Below, piece by piece: positions 11,408 through 22,982 of a DNA stretch of 64,000 nucleotides. This DNA comes from Gari tellinella (taxonomy: Eukaryota; Mollusca; Bivalvia; Cardiida; Psammobiidae). Under the pieces are notes generated by a model. It saw only the letters and a list, made by a program, of their open reading frames with translations. It ran no database searches and had not been told where the DNA came from. Each line of letters starts with the position of its first letter. Position 1 is the first letter of the stretch. The position numbers and the translations under genes are program-made. The stretch is from positions 98,194,794 through 98,258,793 of the forward strand of contig OV277858.1 of NCBI GenBank assembly GCA_922989275.2, given 5' to 3'.

Positions 11408-11814
11408 CAGTAGAACCTCTTTATTACGACCACTAACAAGAATGTTGAGTGATTATATTGTAAAGACAGGTGACAGCTTTATTTTTAAGCAAGATGACAG
11501 TAAAACAGAAAGCTCCTTTAGGAGCTTTCTGTTTTACTGCCGCCTTGCTATAAGCAGACACCTGCCGTAAACACATACTAATTAACACAGTTTAGTGGTT
11601 GTAATACAGAGATCCAGATAAGGGGAGTATTTCAGAAACTAAAATCTTTATTTTTGCATTAATCCCAATGGTGTTTCTACTCATTAGAATCGTCTCTTCG
11701 AGACGATTCTAATGAGTAGTGACACCATAGGATTTGGTCCTGAAATAAGTGAAAAATGTTGGATTTGTTCAGTTTACTTCATCTTAGCCCTGTTGTTATA
11801 GAGAGGTTCTACTG
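11408..11814. mobile_element. Family G element interrupted by family F
   Basis: Ends CAGTAGAACCTCTTTAT and AGAGAGGTTCTACTG are flanked by TA. The cassette 1 hairpin (ACAGAAAGCTCC variant) is at 11485-11555. The right arm is split by a family F insertion. A 31-bp unit covering the right end is repeated in tandem at 11795-11856. Confidence 0.75.
11607..11792. mobile_element. Family F element nested in family G
   Basis: Its 8-bp flanks are TTGTAATA (11599-11606) and TTGTTATA (11793-11800), seven of eight identical. The hairpin loop reads TTC with the GATAAGGGGAG side on the left. Confidence 0.8.
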
Positions 11815-12042
11815 TATTATGGGCTGTTATAGAGAGGTTCTACTGTATTATGGGCTATGTGTCCTTCACACCTGTTTGGAGTCACTGATTTGAGTCAATA
11901 TCCAGCTGCTGCTGATGCAAGTAAATCATGTTCACCTGACTGGTAACCAGCAATGAGTGACCATTGCAGATGTCTGTGTCTGCCATAAAACATCTAGCCT
12001 GGAACCAGCTAGGTCTGTGGCCACCAATAAATCAATAAATTT

Positions 12043-12130
12043 ATCAGATGCCATTATTATGTGGCGTCTGATTTGGATCCAGCCAGTTTGCAGATATTAC
12101 TCAAGTCATGATTAGCACTCTTAGGGTTAA
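12043..12130. repeat. Cassette 2 fragment
   Basis: ATCAGATGCC and GGCGTCTGAT arms pair around ATTATTATGT. It runs to a TTAA that the next element shares. Confidence 0.5.
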
Positions 12131-12379
12131 CCCTTTCCCACATAGAAGTGCCTTTTGGCCCATTTAATTTATTCCTCCACATAAGAAAATAGTTCCTATT
12201 TTATACAGTCATGAATATGTTTTATAAGAAATACTTTCTATATTCTAGCAGATGGTAACTTAAAGCAGGTTGAAAGTAAAGCAGAATGCACCTAAAGGTG
12301 CATTCTGCTTTACTTTTAACCTGCTTTAAGTGGCTGTCTATCTTCAATATTAGATATAACCTATGGGGTTAAGGGTTAA
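12127..12379. mobile_element. Family A element, complete
   Basis: It has TTAACCC at the left and GGGTTAA at the right. The cassette 1 hairpin at 12259-12330 has the compensated tip GCACCTAAAGGTGC. Its left TTAA is also the right end of the preceding repeat. Confidence 0.8.
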
Positions 12380-12834
12380 ACTGTTTGATAAAGTTCCATA
12401 ATTTTCAGAAACTGGGTCATATTTTGACCACTGGTAGATTTCAATTATTATTTTCTAGTTTAAGCCTCAGATGTCTGTTGGTACATATTCATGTTTGTAT
12501 AAAATTGGAATGATTTTCTTCAGTGGGGAAATAAATTGGAGGTTTATGGGGTAAATGGACATGCATTGTTAAAAGAGTAGACCAAGTTTTGAAACATGTA
12601 GATGTAATTCCTCTATCTATTTGTCTACCATCACTGGGGTGGGTGGGGTGCATATAAATAAATCAAGAATTGGTCACTATCTGTGCTACTTGGCTCCTGA
12701 CCAAATTCCTGCCAAGCCAACACCATCACCAGACTACATATATAATCAGACAGACTAATAAATACCTGGTGGGTATTTAGATCACATCCTGGCTTGCTCT
12801 ACTGAAAACCAACCAACTAGACATGTACAGCCAG

Positions 12835-13112
12835 TTTCTATTCTATTTCTATTTCTATTTATTACTTCTACGCCATCAATTTCTGATGATTATGAGAAGG
12901 GGCACTTTTTAGGTGCACCAATGGGACTGTACCCGGCCAGTCACTTTATCCTGACACCGACGAACCAGTCCTTATACTAACCAGAAATCCCGAGCGCCAA
13001 GGAGGGAAGCCATTACTACCAATTTTCAAGTCTTTGGTTTGACCCGGCCAGGGATTGAACCCGCAACCTCCCGCACTGCAAGGGGACGCTCTACCACTGA
13101 GCTATACAGGCG
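12835..13112 (-). mobile_element. tRNA-derived SINE, minus strand
   Basis: Read on the minus strand, it starts with an A-box TAGCTCAGTGGTAGAG (13091-13104) and a B-box GGTTCAATCC (13052-13061), spaced as in a tRNA. It ends in a TAGAAA repeat tail (12835-12862). The tRNA-related head is followed by about 180 bp of unrelated body. No target duplication was found. Confidence 0.8.
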
Positions 13113-13177
13113 GTTTGAACCCAATCAAATGCCAACTAGCATGGTCAAAATGCAAACTGCTTGATATTTAATTTGTA

Positions 13178-13220
13178 ATTGCCTGAAACAGTTTAGCCAT
13201 GCTAAACAATGTCAGGCAAT
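13178..13220. repeat. Isolated imperfect palindrome
   Basis: ATTGCCTGAAACAGTTTAGC pairs with GCTAAACAATGTCAGGCAAT. It is unlike both cassettes. Confidence 0.6.
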
Positions 13221-13319
13221 AATTCATAAAGCATAATGACAGAAATAGTCTCTAAAAGGATGGTCTAAAACCAGAGCATTTACATCACATGATCAACCCT
13301 TACCCCACATAGAACCATC

Positions 13320-14035
13320 TTCAAGGAAATGACTTTGTCTAGATTCCTTATAGACACACCTTTCTATGGCTTTCCTATTCCTCATAGAAATGACTTATAA
13401 TGTCTTTTCCTTTTAAAGACACACATTTCTATGGCTTTCCTATTCCTTATAGAAATGACTTTAGATTTCTTTTCCTATTCCTAATAGACATACAGCTCCA
13501 TGACTTTGCCTTTTCTTCATTTACATAGCTTTGCATGACTTTGCCTATATTCTACCTTTGCATGGCTTTGCCTATACAACCTTTGTATGACATTGCCCAT
13601 TCCTCATATACACATCTGTGCATGACCTTCGTATGACTTTGCTTATTCGACCTTTGCATGACTTTTCCCATTCCTCAAATACTCACCTTTGCGTGACATT
13701 TCTTATTCCTGATATACTCACCTTTGCATGACTTTTCCCATTCCTCATATACACACTTTTTGCATGACATTTCTTATTCCTGGTCACCTTTTCATGACTT
13801 TTCCAATTCCTCATATGCACACCTAAATTTGCATGACATTTCCTATTCCTCATACACACACCTTTGCATGACATTTCTTTTTTCTTGATATACTCACCTT
13901 TGCATGACATTTCCTATTCCTCATATACACACCTCTGCATGACTTTTCCCATTTCTCACATACACACCTTCGCATGACTTTTGTTCATTCCTCATATATA
14001 CACCTTTGCATGACTTTTGTCTATTTCTCACAGAA
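13320..14035. repeat. Degenerate minisatellite
   Basis: Units of about 36 bp on the pattern CCTTTGCATGACATTTCC / TATTCCTCATATACACA repeat to about 14035. A related variant with ATAGAAATGACTTT units fills 13320-13500. A repetitive minus-strand open frame (KCHAK-like units) is a by-product of the tandem array. Confidence 0.75.
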
Positions 14036-14059
14036 ACCAGGTATTGACACCTTTACAAT

Positions 14060-14255
14060 TTCCTCTTCATAATGCACTTTTATGCTTATAGCTTTGCCAG
14101 ATAAAAGGACAATGTTAACCTTTTCCTATATTCTTGCAGCTGGCTGAAAGTAAAGCATTATAAATCTTCGAAATGGAGAATTTTGCTTTCAATCTGCCTA
14201 CTTTAAGCAGTTGCCTGTCTTAAACACTGATACCAAATTGTGAGGGAATGGGTAA
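14060..14255. mobile_element. Family A element, heavily decayed
   Basis: Recognisable parts are CTGGCTGAAAGTAAAGCA and TGAGGGAATGGGTAAA. The arms no longer pair well. Confidence 0.4.
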
Positions 14256-14477
14256 ATTGGATATTATGGAATAGTTCAGTGAACCTCTGGAAGAGGTGTA
14301 AGGTATTATCTGGAGTATGTTCCTGGCGTGATGGGTGTAACAGTTTCCCAGCCAGCTTGGCCATGGTCAAACCATAATAGTATGATGTACACATGCTTTC
14401 TTTGTTTTCACTATTCGCTTGTATTCAGATTTAAGTCAGATTGAAGCAAGCTGACAGTAAAGCTGACAGAGTCTGTT

Positions 14478-14660
14478 TTAACCCATTACTCCATAAATAT
14501 ATATGCCTTCTTAGAACTTCACTTTATGCAGTCATAAATATGCACAATAGGAAAAGGTTTCCTGTATCCTAGCAGGTGGTAGCTTAAAGCAGACTGAACA
14601 TAAAGCAGAATGAGCCATAGGGTGCATTCTGCTTTACTTTCATCCTGCTAGTGTTGACCT
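14478..14660. mobile_element. Family A element, right end lost
   Basis: It begins TTAACCCATTACTCCATA. The cassette 1 hairpin is at 14583-14650. Sequence after TCCTGCTAGTG no longer matches the family. Confidence 0.65.
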
Positions 14661-14889
14661 CAATGAGACAGCTCTTACCAGACAAACCATTGAAGAGTCT
14701 TTCTGATGGGAATTCCTCTTCGCATGTAGACCTGTTTAGATATACTGCAGACAATAAGTACAAAATACTGGTCCGCGTTTTATTTTAACTTTGATGTATT
14801 GTGTTTAGGTTATAACTTGTTTGATGTAAAGAATTGCTGACAATATGTTACAGCCATTGTCTTAGCAGATTCATTGATAAATTGTTATA

Positions 14890-14996
14890 CAGTCAATTTT
14901 CGATATCTCGAACTCAGTTAAATCGACTTCACAAAGCATGAAATAATGCAGTGCATATATCGAGTTAAGCGCGTTTGAGATATCGAAGTTCGACTA
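14890..14996. mobile_element. Family K element
   Basis: CAGTCAATTTTCGATATCTC and GAGATATCGAAGTTCGACT form long inverted ends preceded by TA. The segment at 15015-15130 shares an AAAGTTAA..TTAACTTTGAAATA motif with the longer family K copy at 58149-58342. Confidence 0.6.
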
Positions 14997-15267
14997 GTTT
15001 ACATTAGGGTATGGCAGTCAAACCCGATATCTCAAACTAGTATTATGTCGAACATATTCATGTTTTAAAGTTAACACTTGGCTGGCTTTATACCCCATGT
15101 TTTAACTTTGAAATATAGATGTGTTTCACTGAGGCAAGTTAAAAAAAAAGAAATTCATTTGTAGCAATACTTGTAGCAGACTTAAAAATGTTTGAGAAGC
15201 TCGGCTGTATATTCATTCATTTCTTTCACGGTCCGACAGGTGTTGTATTCCTTATAAGTTACATCAC

Positions 15268-15497
15268 TTAACCCTTCAACTCCTACACACTGCGGCCGCT
15301 CTGGGGTAATTTTTCGTCCGCAACAATTGTTACCTGCAACAATTCTAAAAATTGAGTTTTCGAAATGTTCTTTCCAAAACTGTCAGATTGTCAAACAGCT
15401 TGGATCCTGATGAGACGCCGCATTTGCGGCGTCTTATTAGGATCCAAACTGTTTGCACCGATATTCACGGTTTCGTAACGACTAACCTAAGCGTTAA
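15268..15497. mobile_element. Family B element
   Basis: It has TTAA at both ends. The hairpin at 15392-15455 has a shortened tip (GACGCCGCATTTGCGGCGTC). The terminal arms have diverged (CCTACACACTGCGGCC). Confidence 0.65.
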
Positions 15498-15873
15498 ACA
15501 CTCCCTACAATCCTTCAGTCTTTGAAAGTTCCTGTGATTAACTTCTTTGGTCTATAATTACTGTCAACGTGTGATAACCACAAAGAACACGATACAACAG
15601 GCCTAATGACACTCTGTTCATCTGATGTGACTGGCGAGGTGATGTTATCGAACACTGATCTTGAGGACACTTAAAGAGGTATCTAGTCCATCGTAAAAAG
15701 GGCTGTTTCCTAATGACTTTTATCGCAGTATCTAATTGATAAACAGTGTCAGGTCTCGATAACCGAGGCACAAAAAAGATTAATTATCAATTGTGTTTGA
15801 ACCTTTGGTTGAAATAGATCTACAGTCAAACTCCTGTGTGATTATCAGTCATAAGACATTGTATTAGCTGTCT

Positions 15874-16307
15874 TTAACCCATTACCCAATAAATACGCCT
15901 TTTTACACCTTTAATTAATTCCTCCACTGATCGAAAATAATTCCAATTTATTCAGTCATGAAAGATATTATAAAGAATATTTCCTATATCCTAGCAGATG
16001 GTAACTAAAAACAGGCTGAAAGTAAAGCAGAACTGCTTTACTTTCAACCTGCTTTAAGTGGTCACCTGTCTTCAAAACTAGAAACAGGGTATCGGTTAAC
16101 CCATTACCCCATAGCCTATTTTTAGTATTGAATATAGGTGACTACTTAAAGCAGGTTGAAAGTAAAGCAGAATGCTTTAAGCTACCATCTACTAGAAAAT
16201 TAAAAAAAATCTCTTATGACACATATTCATCACTGTGTAAAGTGGAACTACTTTCATCAAAAATAATTCAAAGGCGTAAAAAGATGTATTTATGGGTAAT
16301 GGGTTAA
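15874..16307. mobile_element. Two family A elements sharing one TTAA
   Basis: Copy one is 15874-16099 and copy two 16096-16307, in opposite orientations and joined at a single GGTTAACCC. Copy one has lost the hairpin tip (GCAGAACTGC). Copy two has lost nearly a whole arm (GCAGAATGCTTTAAGC). Confidence 0.75.
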
Positions 16308-16798
16308 ATGAGTTAAGAAGACTGTATAATGAAGGCAATGATGCAATTTTTAAGTTCAATCAGGCATAACTAGAGCTGAGAATTCATTGACAAAATCTAT
16401 CTGCTTGTAACTTAAAAGTTAGATAGATAATGACATTTCTGTGTGATCATATTTGATTAACTCCGACACAGTTACTCTTTGTAACAATCCGACAATGTTT
16501 TGAAAAACTGCCGAACCCAAGTCACAGTTAATTGAAACCGATTGTGGTGATAATGGTGTTTAATATTTATCTGCTGAACATTTTTTGCTGGAGAAATGAT
16601 TTATGATGTCTTAAAGATGGTAGGATCAAAGGTACAAGATTAAACAAAAACATACCGACTTAGTTTTATGTAGCTACCTGTGCAAAAAAAATTACTCAAT
16701 GCATTAGAGTTTAAATGAACTCTTTGTGCAGAAAGGTGAAAAACCCCACACTTTATTGTCGGAGACATGGTTCAGGGAGAATTACAGTCAAACCTGTA
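16308..16798. other. No recognised feature
   Basis: About 490 bp of AT-rich intronic sequence. No hairpin, exon or terminal repeat was seen. Confidence 0.5.
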
Positions 16799-17047
16799 TT
16801 AACCCATTACCCTATAATGTAGCCTTTTTACGCTTTAAATTTATTCCTGCACCGAAGAAAAAACTTCCAATTAATACAGTCATGAATATGTATATTTAGA
16901 AATTTTTCTATATCCTAGAAGATGGAAGCTTAAAGCAGGCTGAAAGTAAAGCAGAATGTGCCTTAAGGCACATTCTGCTTTACTTTTAACCTGATTTCAG
17001 TGGTCAACTTTCTTCAATTCTAGAAAGAGGCTATGGGATAATGATAA
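16799..17047. mobile_element. Family A element
   Basis: It starts TTAACCCATTACCCTATA. The cassette 1 hairpin at 16929-17000 has tip GTGCCTTAAGGCAC. The right end is worn to GGGATAATGATAAG. Confidence 0.7.
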
Positions 17048-17092
17048 GTGACCTTTAAAAAGACGACATATTTGTAGGATTTTGACAGATGG

Positions 17093-17312
17093 CATCTGAA
17101 TGCAGGAGAAATTAATGCAGAAAGTTCCTATTGGAGCCTTCTGCATTGCGTTTGTCCTGCATTAAGTGGTCACCTCTCTTTAAAGATCACAGTGTATCTT
17201 CGTTCAATGGTCCCTTTAATCAATTACTTTGACAATAGCCTGTTTCTAGTTTTAAGGACAAATGATCACTTAAAGCAGGTTGAAAGTAAAGCAGAAGGTG
17301 TCTTAAGATCTA
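17093..17312. repeat. Family J hairpin and family A fragment
   Basis: The hairpin is at 17093-17166 (apex TTCCTATTGGAGCC). A left half of a family A element follows at 17215-17312 and stops just after one hairpin arm. Confidence 0.55.
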
Positions 17313-17590
17313 AACAAAAGTTGCATGTTACAAATAACTTTTCAACGTTTTAGCAGTATTCAATACAAGCGATTCAGTATTTGAAGGCCACAGTGTAACC
17401 TCGCCCATGTAAAATTACCTTCTTAATATCTAACACACAAAAAAGGGCTCATTCGGTAATTTTGGGGTCAAATCATAGAGGTCATTTTCTTTAGTATCAT
17501 ATTGGCCCCCACCCACCCTGGTACGGCTCTGTTTAAGACCTTTGTCTGGTGTAGGTACAGATTGATGACAGCGCTGGGTAAAATGACATG

Positions 17591-17804
17591 TTAACCCATA
17601 GCCTGCCACTCACGACTATAGCTCCATATGCAAACAGCTTGGATCCGGATGAGACGCCGAGTAACTCGGCGTCTCATCCGGATCCAAGCTGTTTGACACT
17701 CGGACAACATTTTCAGCAATTTTGAGCAACTTTGAAGCACTTTGAAACTTGAAGCAGACGAGAAATATAGCAGACGACAATTTATTTGGCGGGCTAAGAG
17801 TTAA
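17591..17804. mobile_element. Family C element, intact
   Basis: This 214-bp copy carries TTAA at both ends and a perfect 65-nt cassette 2 palindrome (17630-17695) centred on CCGAGTAACTCGG. It differs by eye at only two bases from the copy at 23269-23482. Confidence 0.85.
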
Positions 17805-17891
17805 CCTTAGATACCCTTCTCATGCTAATAGCGAATATTTACGACTTTTACAAACATTTTGGATCTGAGTAACTCAGCATCTAATTGGGAT

Positions 17892-18157
17892 TTAACCCTA
17901 TAATCCATAGTCTGTTTCTAGTTTTGAAGACAGGTGACCACTTAAAGCAGGTTGAAAGTAAAGCAGCATGTGCCTTAAGCTTAAGGCACATTCTGCTTTA
18001 CTTTTAACCTGCTTTAAGCTATCATCTGCTAGGATATAAGAAATATTACATGTAATTCTTATGTGGCATATTCTTGACTATAAGTTGGAACTATTTTCAT
18101 TAGTGGAGGAATAAACTAAAGGTATAAAAAGACACATTGTATTAAGAAATGGGTTAA
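17892..18157. mobile_element. Family A element
   Basis: The hairpin at 17941-18018 has a duplicated tip, GCCTTAAGCTTAAGGC. The terminal GGGTTAA is itself repeated (18151-18157 and 18160-18165). Confidence 0.75.
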
Positions 18158-18165
18158 AGGGTTAA

Positions 18166-18792
18166 GCTGATAGAAACAGTTGCTTGCTTCAAGATGGTAA
18201 ACTTGGTCATTAAAGTTAAGACTTTGTGTCTGAAGTAATCCTTTTTCTCAAAACACATACAGATTTTGGTTCCTATATTCATATGTTTATCCCATTGACA
18301 TATAAGTCCAATTGCATACTTTTACATTTGGACAAGAAAAGAGCTTTAGATGTAGGTATCTTACCAATTTTTATGACAATTATTTCGATAAAAACTGTGA
18401 AAAACGAAAATTCCAAAAGCGATTTTACAGCCTGTCTTTATGACTTTATTACATGGATGACATGGTATAACAATGTTAAAGGTTAATGCAAAAAGGACGA
18501 TTTATTACAAATATTGTACTGTTGGTGAAAATCTGTATCAATTATCAGAATGAAATATAGTGGGTTTTGTGAGGTTGTCACAGCATTTTGATTTTGAAAC
18601 ACGACAAGGGTGAGCTGTATAGAAAGACACTGAAACGTTGTGATTGTTCGGAGGTTCATCAGGTTACGGCTGAGGCCATCTGGATGTGCTTATGTTATGA
18701 CTTATAACAGTGTATTATTGTCAGATTGCAATAAATTATCACATTATTAACATAATGAAAACAGTAAAGATGAGACCATTCCTATGAAAATA
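18166..18792. other. No recognised feature
   Basis: An 86-codon plus-strand open frame (18226-18486) lies here but shows no domain, codon bias or splice context that I recognise. I do not call it a gene. Confidence 0.45.
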
Positions 18793-18999
18793 AAGGTAAA
18801 ACTTCTCTATTAAGAAAACTAAAACGAATGGTAATTGATTGTATAAAAGAAAGGTGACAGCTTAAAGCATGGTGAAAGTAAAACAGAAAGCTCCTAAAGG
18901 AGCTTTCTGTTTTACTTTCACCTTGCTTTAAGCAGCCACCTGCCTTAATCTAAAAAATAATTAATGTTATATAGTGGTCGTAATAGCGAGGTTTGACTG
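18793..18999. mobile_element. Family G element
   Basis: The right end GGTTTGACTG is followed by TA and the left end is worn. The cassette 1 hairpin at 18861-18933 has the apex AGCTCCTAAAGGAGCT. Confidence 0.7.
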
Positions 19000-19137
19000 T
19001 AAATGTGGAATAGTGATGTGTTTTTGGCTGAAGTAAAATATGAGTCATGGAAATGAATGGTGTTATTTCCTAAAACTGATGTCCTAAACTTGTTTCGTCA
19101 ACCAAGCAAACCAAGATATATGAACTGTCTTTAACCC

Positions 19138-19386
19138 TTAACCCATTACCCCATAGCCTGTTTCTGATTTTGAAGACATGTGATCACTTTAAGCAAGTTG
19201 AAAGTAAATCAGAATGTGCCTAAATGTGCATTCTGCTTTATTTACTTTCAGCCTGCTTTAAGCTACCAGCTGCTTGGATATTGAAAATATTCCTTATGTC
19301 ACAGTCATGTTCATTGCTGTACAAAGTGGAACTATTTTTTTCTGTGCAGGAATAAATTAAAGGCGTATTTATGGGCTAATGGGTTA
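19138..19386. mobile_element. Family A element
   Basis: It starts after a doubled TTAACCCTTAACCC (19131-19145). The hairpin at 19187-19263 has a small duplication in the right arm (CTTTATTTACTTTC). Confidence 0.7.
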
Positions 19387-19463
19387 TTCTTCCACAGAAG
19401 CACCTTAGGATGCCACAATTAAGCTTTTTCAAGTAAGTGCAACAAATAGGTAGCGTTTAGTGG

Positions 19464-19679
19464 TAAACCCTTTTTTCCAAAGCCTGCTTCTACCTGTAGT
19501 TATGAAGACAGGTGACCACTTAAAGCAGGTTGAAAGTAAAGCAGAATGTGCCTGAAGGCTAGCACCTGCTAGAATAAAGGAAAACATATATTCATAACTG
19601 TATAAATTTGAACTCTTTTCTTCAGTGGAGTAATAAATTAGAGGTGTAAAAAGGGCATATTTATGAGATAATGTGTTAA
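19464..19679. mobile_element. Family A element, one hairpin arm lost
   Basis: The left arm through GCAGAATGTGCCTGAAGG runs straight into the flanking GCTAGCACCTGCTAG. The right terminus is ATGTGTTAA. Confidence 0.65.
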
Positions 19680-19730
19680 ACAAATAAGTTGTTTGTGAAT
19701 TTGTCATTACATTCTTGGCAGTATACAGGT

Positions 19731-19928
19731 TTAACTCTGCATGCTGGGTAATTTTTAACGTCTGCAACAATTGTCGTCTGCTAACTTTTTTTTTAGATAG
19801 AACTTCAAATTTTATTTTTAAAACAGGGTCAGAGTGTCAAACAGTTTGGATCCTGATGAGACGCCGCGTTATGCGGCGTCTCATCTGGATCCAAGCTGTT
19901 TGCAAAGGCAGAGACTGTGCAGAGTTAA
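19731..19928. mobile_element. Family B element
   Basis: TTAACTCTGCATGCTGGG starts the element and CAGAGTTAA ends it. The cassette 2 hairpin at 19838-19902 has GACGCCGCGTTATGCGGCGTC at the tip. About 25 bp are missing near the right end. Confidence 0.75.
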
Positions 19929-20570
19929 ATACTTTAACTGAGTCACTTGGTCAGCTGTTTTGCTCCTGTAGTAATTTTAAGATATAAAACTAATTTTTCA
20001 TTACAGAAATTAGTGATAACATTTTTCACAAATTACATTATCACGCCAGTCGTGCGACCTTTTCAAAGTTATTTCATGAGTACTGGTTAAATCTTAGATG
20101 TTGGAATGGATAAATTGAGAGAAATAAAGTTCAAAAGGGGATACTGATTTCTTAAACCACACAAGCTGGATATTTCTTGCTTGAAGCATTTAGTTTGATT
20201 GAAGCAAAATAATGGCTGCTTTGATATGATAGTTACTCAACTCAATTTCCAATTATAGGTCGCGAGATTTTAACTGATAAAAGTTTGGACGATGATTTAA
20301 CGGTCAGTAACTCATACGCTGAGGTAGAATTTTGACCTTTACAAACAATTTTGAAAACTTTGATTTATTATTATTATTTATCCCTAGTACGTGAAAATAC
20401 CTACTTTATAAATCAACTTTGACAAAGGATCATTGTATTTTTGTTTAGACCCGGTGGTAGGTAAATCACCGCTTTTCCGATGTTTGACCCATTACGCTGA
20501 TTTTGAAAAAGATGTGTTTAGCAATCTCTCAAAATAAGAAACACAACATTACAGAATTACAGAAGTGATG
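19929..20570. other. No recognised feature
   Basis: AT-rich intronic sequence without clear hairpins or terminal repeats. Confidence 0.45.
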
Positions 20571-20779
20571 TTAACTCTTTCAACACTAAAAGTAACTCTT
20601 GTGGGTTAATTTGGTCCCTTTTGGATCATTTCAGTTACCAAGACATGAAACAGTCTACTTGGAATTCTGGGTAGTTTAATAAATCTTGGATTAAATTAGC
20701 AAACAGTGTATACCCAGATCAGAGGCTCCTGTAGGAGCCCTCTGATCTGGTTATACACTGTTTGCAAATGTAAGAGATA
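20571..20779. mobile_element. Family E element
   Basis: It begins TTAACTCTTTCAACACTAAA. The cassette 2 hairpin at 20699-20765 has GAGGCTCCTGTAGGAGCCCTC at the tip. The right end is poorly defined (AAGAGATAA). Confidence 0.65.
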
Positions 20780-21152
20780 AATGGGGAAAATGATCCTAGT
20801 CAAATGTAGGGTTACTACTGATCAATACAGTGTTGATCCCAAAATGCATTAGGAAAAAGGGGATCAGAATGTGCATAGTCGCAATAAGGGTATACATTAG
20901 TTTCTAGGTCAACACCTCCAGTTTTTGTCTTTTTAGGTCAGCGTTTGATATTGATACTTGTTACAGAATTTTTAGGAAATTCTCAAATTCCACGCAGCTG
21001 TTAATCACACCTGATTATTTCATACCTGTATATCCTTTTTAAGTCGAGAGTAATATGGTTTTACTAATATGGGGATATTTTGTGCCCCGTTTTTGTTGTG
21101 GACGTGATATTGTTTTGTCTTACACCCTCAGTCATAGAAACACCTTTTCAAG

Positions 21153-21384
21153 CGGTTTACCCCATAAATACGCCTTTTTAGGCTTTCTATTAAATTTTAT
21201 TTCCTAATTAGAAAAAAAACAGTTTCAATTGAAATGGTCATGAATATGTATCATAAGATATGATATCTATATTCTAGTAGATGGTGGCTTAAAGCAGGCT
21301 GAAATTAATTCTGCTTTACTTTCAACGTGTTTTAAGTGATCACCTATCTTCAAAACTGGAACGGGTTATGGGGTAATGGGTTAA
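21153..21384. mobile_element. Family A element, hairpin tip deleted
   Basis: Left arm GGCTGAAA joins directly to TTAATTCTGCTTTACTTTC. The right end is TTATGGGGTAATGGGTTAA. Confidence 0.7.
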
Positions 21385-21429
21385 ATACCTTTTTGTGCTT
21401 ACCAGCCATTTTGATGCCTAAAGCTTTGA

Positions 21430-21718
21430 GCTTTACTTTCAGCCTGCTTTACGCAACCACCTGTCTTAACTCTTTACTCCATAACCTGTGTCTAGTTTTG
21501 CAGACAGGTGACCACTTAAAGCAGGTTGAAAGTAAAGCAGAATGTGCCCTAAGGTGCATTCTGCTTTACTTTCAGCCTGCTTTAAGCTATTATCTGCTAG
21601 GATACAGAAAATATTTCTTATGCTACATATTCATGACTGTATAAAAGGGAACTATTTTATTCAGTGGAGTAGGTAATTATAGGCGTAAAAAGGCATATTT
21701 ATGGGGGAAATGGGTTAA
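21430..21718. mobile_element. Family A element preceded by an orphan hairpin arm
   Basis: The element is 21466-21718, with TTAA at both ends and a cassette 1 hairpin at 21515-21586. The 35 bp before it (CTTTACTTTCAGCCTGC) are a lone right arm of another copy. Confidence 0.75.
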
Positions 21719-21855
21719 ACAAGCTGTGGAGGAAAGGGATTGTGTATTGAATACATTTCTGTCTATTGTCAACATTTGACCTTTTATCTTACTTCTGTAA
21801 TATCAATGTATCATTATGTATGATCAGGCTCATGCTTGATCTGTATTCAGTTCCT

Positions 21856-22050
21856 TCAACTCTTTACACGTTAATGGCAAAGCCATGATAACCTTTACAA
21901 ATGGTTTGGATCAAGATGAAACACTGTCTCATCAGGATCCAAACTATTTGACTCACTGATCATGTTTTGATAAGAACATTTTGAAATTTTAGAACAATAG
22001 CAGACCACAGTTGTTTCAGAGGGGAATATTACTTAGCATTCATAGAGTGA
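21856..22050. mobile_element. Family B element, decayed
   Basis: A shortened cassette 2 hairpin (21898-21952) lies inside arms that still resemble the family (ACAATAGCAGACCACAG). The end TTAA has become GTGA. Confidence 0.5.
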
Positions 22051-22189
22051 AAGAAAAAGTTATCAGAAAGTACAAATTGGCCTGGACTTCTGCTCTTTGT
22101 CAGAACCGTCACTGTGGCTGGGAGCCATCTGTACAGTAAAACTTGTATAAATACGTGACCATTCGTTGAAGAAGCGAGTACCCCTGTGG

Positions 22190-22390
22190 AAAGGTATTAA
22201 ATTATTATAGAACAATTCCAGAATAATTTCTTGAATATTCATGAACATTTCTAGAAGCGGCCATTTAAGGTTAATGAATTTCTGCAAACATTCTAGACAT
22301 TTGATGGTTTTAGAACCTTTTTTAGCTCACCTGAGCCGAAGGCTCAGGATGAGCTATTGTGATACCATTCCGTCCATCGTCCGGCTTCTT
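22190..22390. repeat. Family M repeat and bivalve TTTAGCTCACCTGAGC fragment
   Basis: Family M covers 22190-22270. A 65-bp fragment at 22322-22390 carries the AGCTCACCTGAGCCGAAGG hairpin and GAGCTATTGTGA that also start the long repeat at 60087. Confidence 0.6.
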
Positions 22391-22482
22391 GAAGTTCTAG
22401 AAGCGTCCATTTAACATTCATGAACATTCTAAAATTCTTGAACACTCACAGGCAAATAGTGCAGACCCTAATGAGAGGCTGC

Positions 22483-22982
22483 TTAACCCATTACCTCATA
22501 GCCTGTTTCTAGTTTTGAAGACAAATGACTACTAAAAGCAGATTGAAAGAAAAGCAGAATGCGCCTTAACCCTTTCCCTGATAGAAGCGCTTTTAAGCGC
22601 ATTTAGTTTATTCCTCCGCTGAAGAAAATAGTTCCAATTTATAATGTCATGAGTACGTATCATAAGAAATATACTCTATATTCTAGCAGATGGTAGATTA
22701 AAGCAGGCTGAAAGTTAAGCAGAATGCGCCTTAAGGCGCATTCTGCTTTACTTTCAACCTGCTTTACGTAGTCACCTATCTTTAAAACTAACAACATGCT
22801 ATGGGGTAAAGGGTTAAGGCGCATTCTGCTTTACTTTCAGCCTGCTTTAAGCTTATTTCTGCTAAAACATAGAAAATATTTTCAACATACAATATTTATG
22901 ACTGTATAAATTGTAATATTTTCTTCAGTGGAGGAATAAATTAAAGGTGTAAAAGAGGTGTATTTATAGGGTAATGGGATAA
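22483..22982. mobile_element. Family A element interrupted at its hairpin apex
   Basis: The outer copy has its hairpin cut exactly at the apex GCGCC-TTAA-GGCGC by another family A element. Removing 22570-22817 restores a continuous hairpin. The outer right terminus has decayed to GGGATAA. Confidence 0.85.
22566..22817. mobile_element. Family A element nested in family A
   Basis: This complete copy has TTAA at both ends, TTAACCCTTTCCCTGATAGA and GCTATGGGGTAAAGGGTTAA. Its own hairpin also has tip GCGCCTTAAGGCGC, and it is in the reverse arm order to its host. Confidence 0.85.

Noticed and set aside
13683..13910. Repetitive minus-strand peptide (KCHAK-like units)
   Set aside because: It is a translation of the 36-bp minisatellite.
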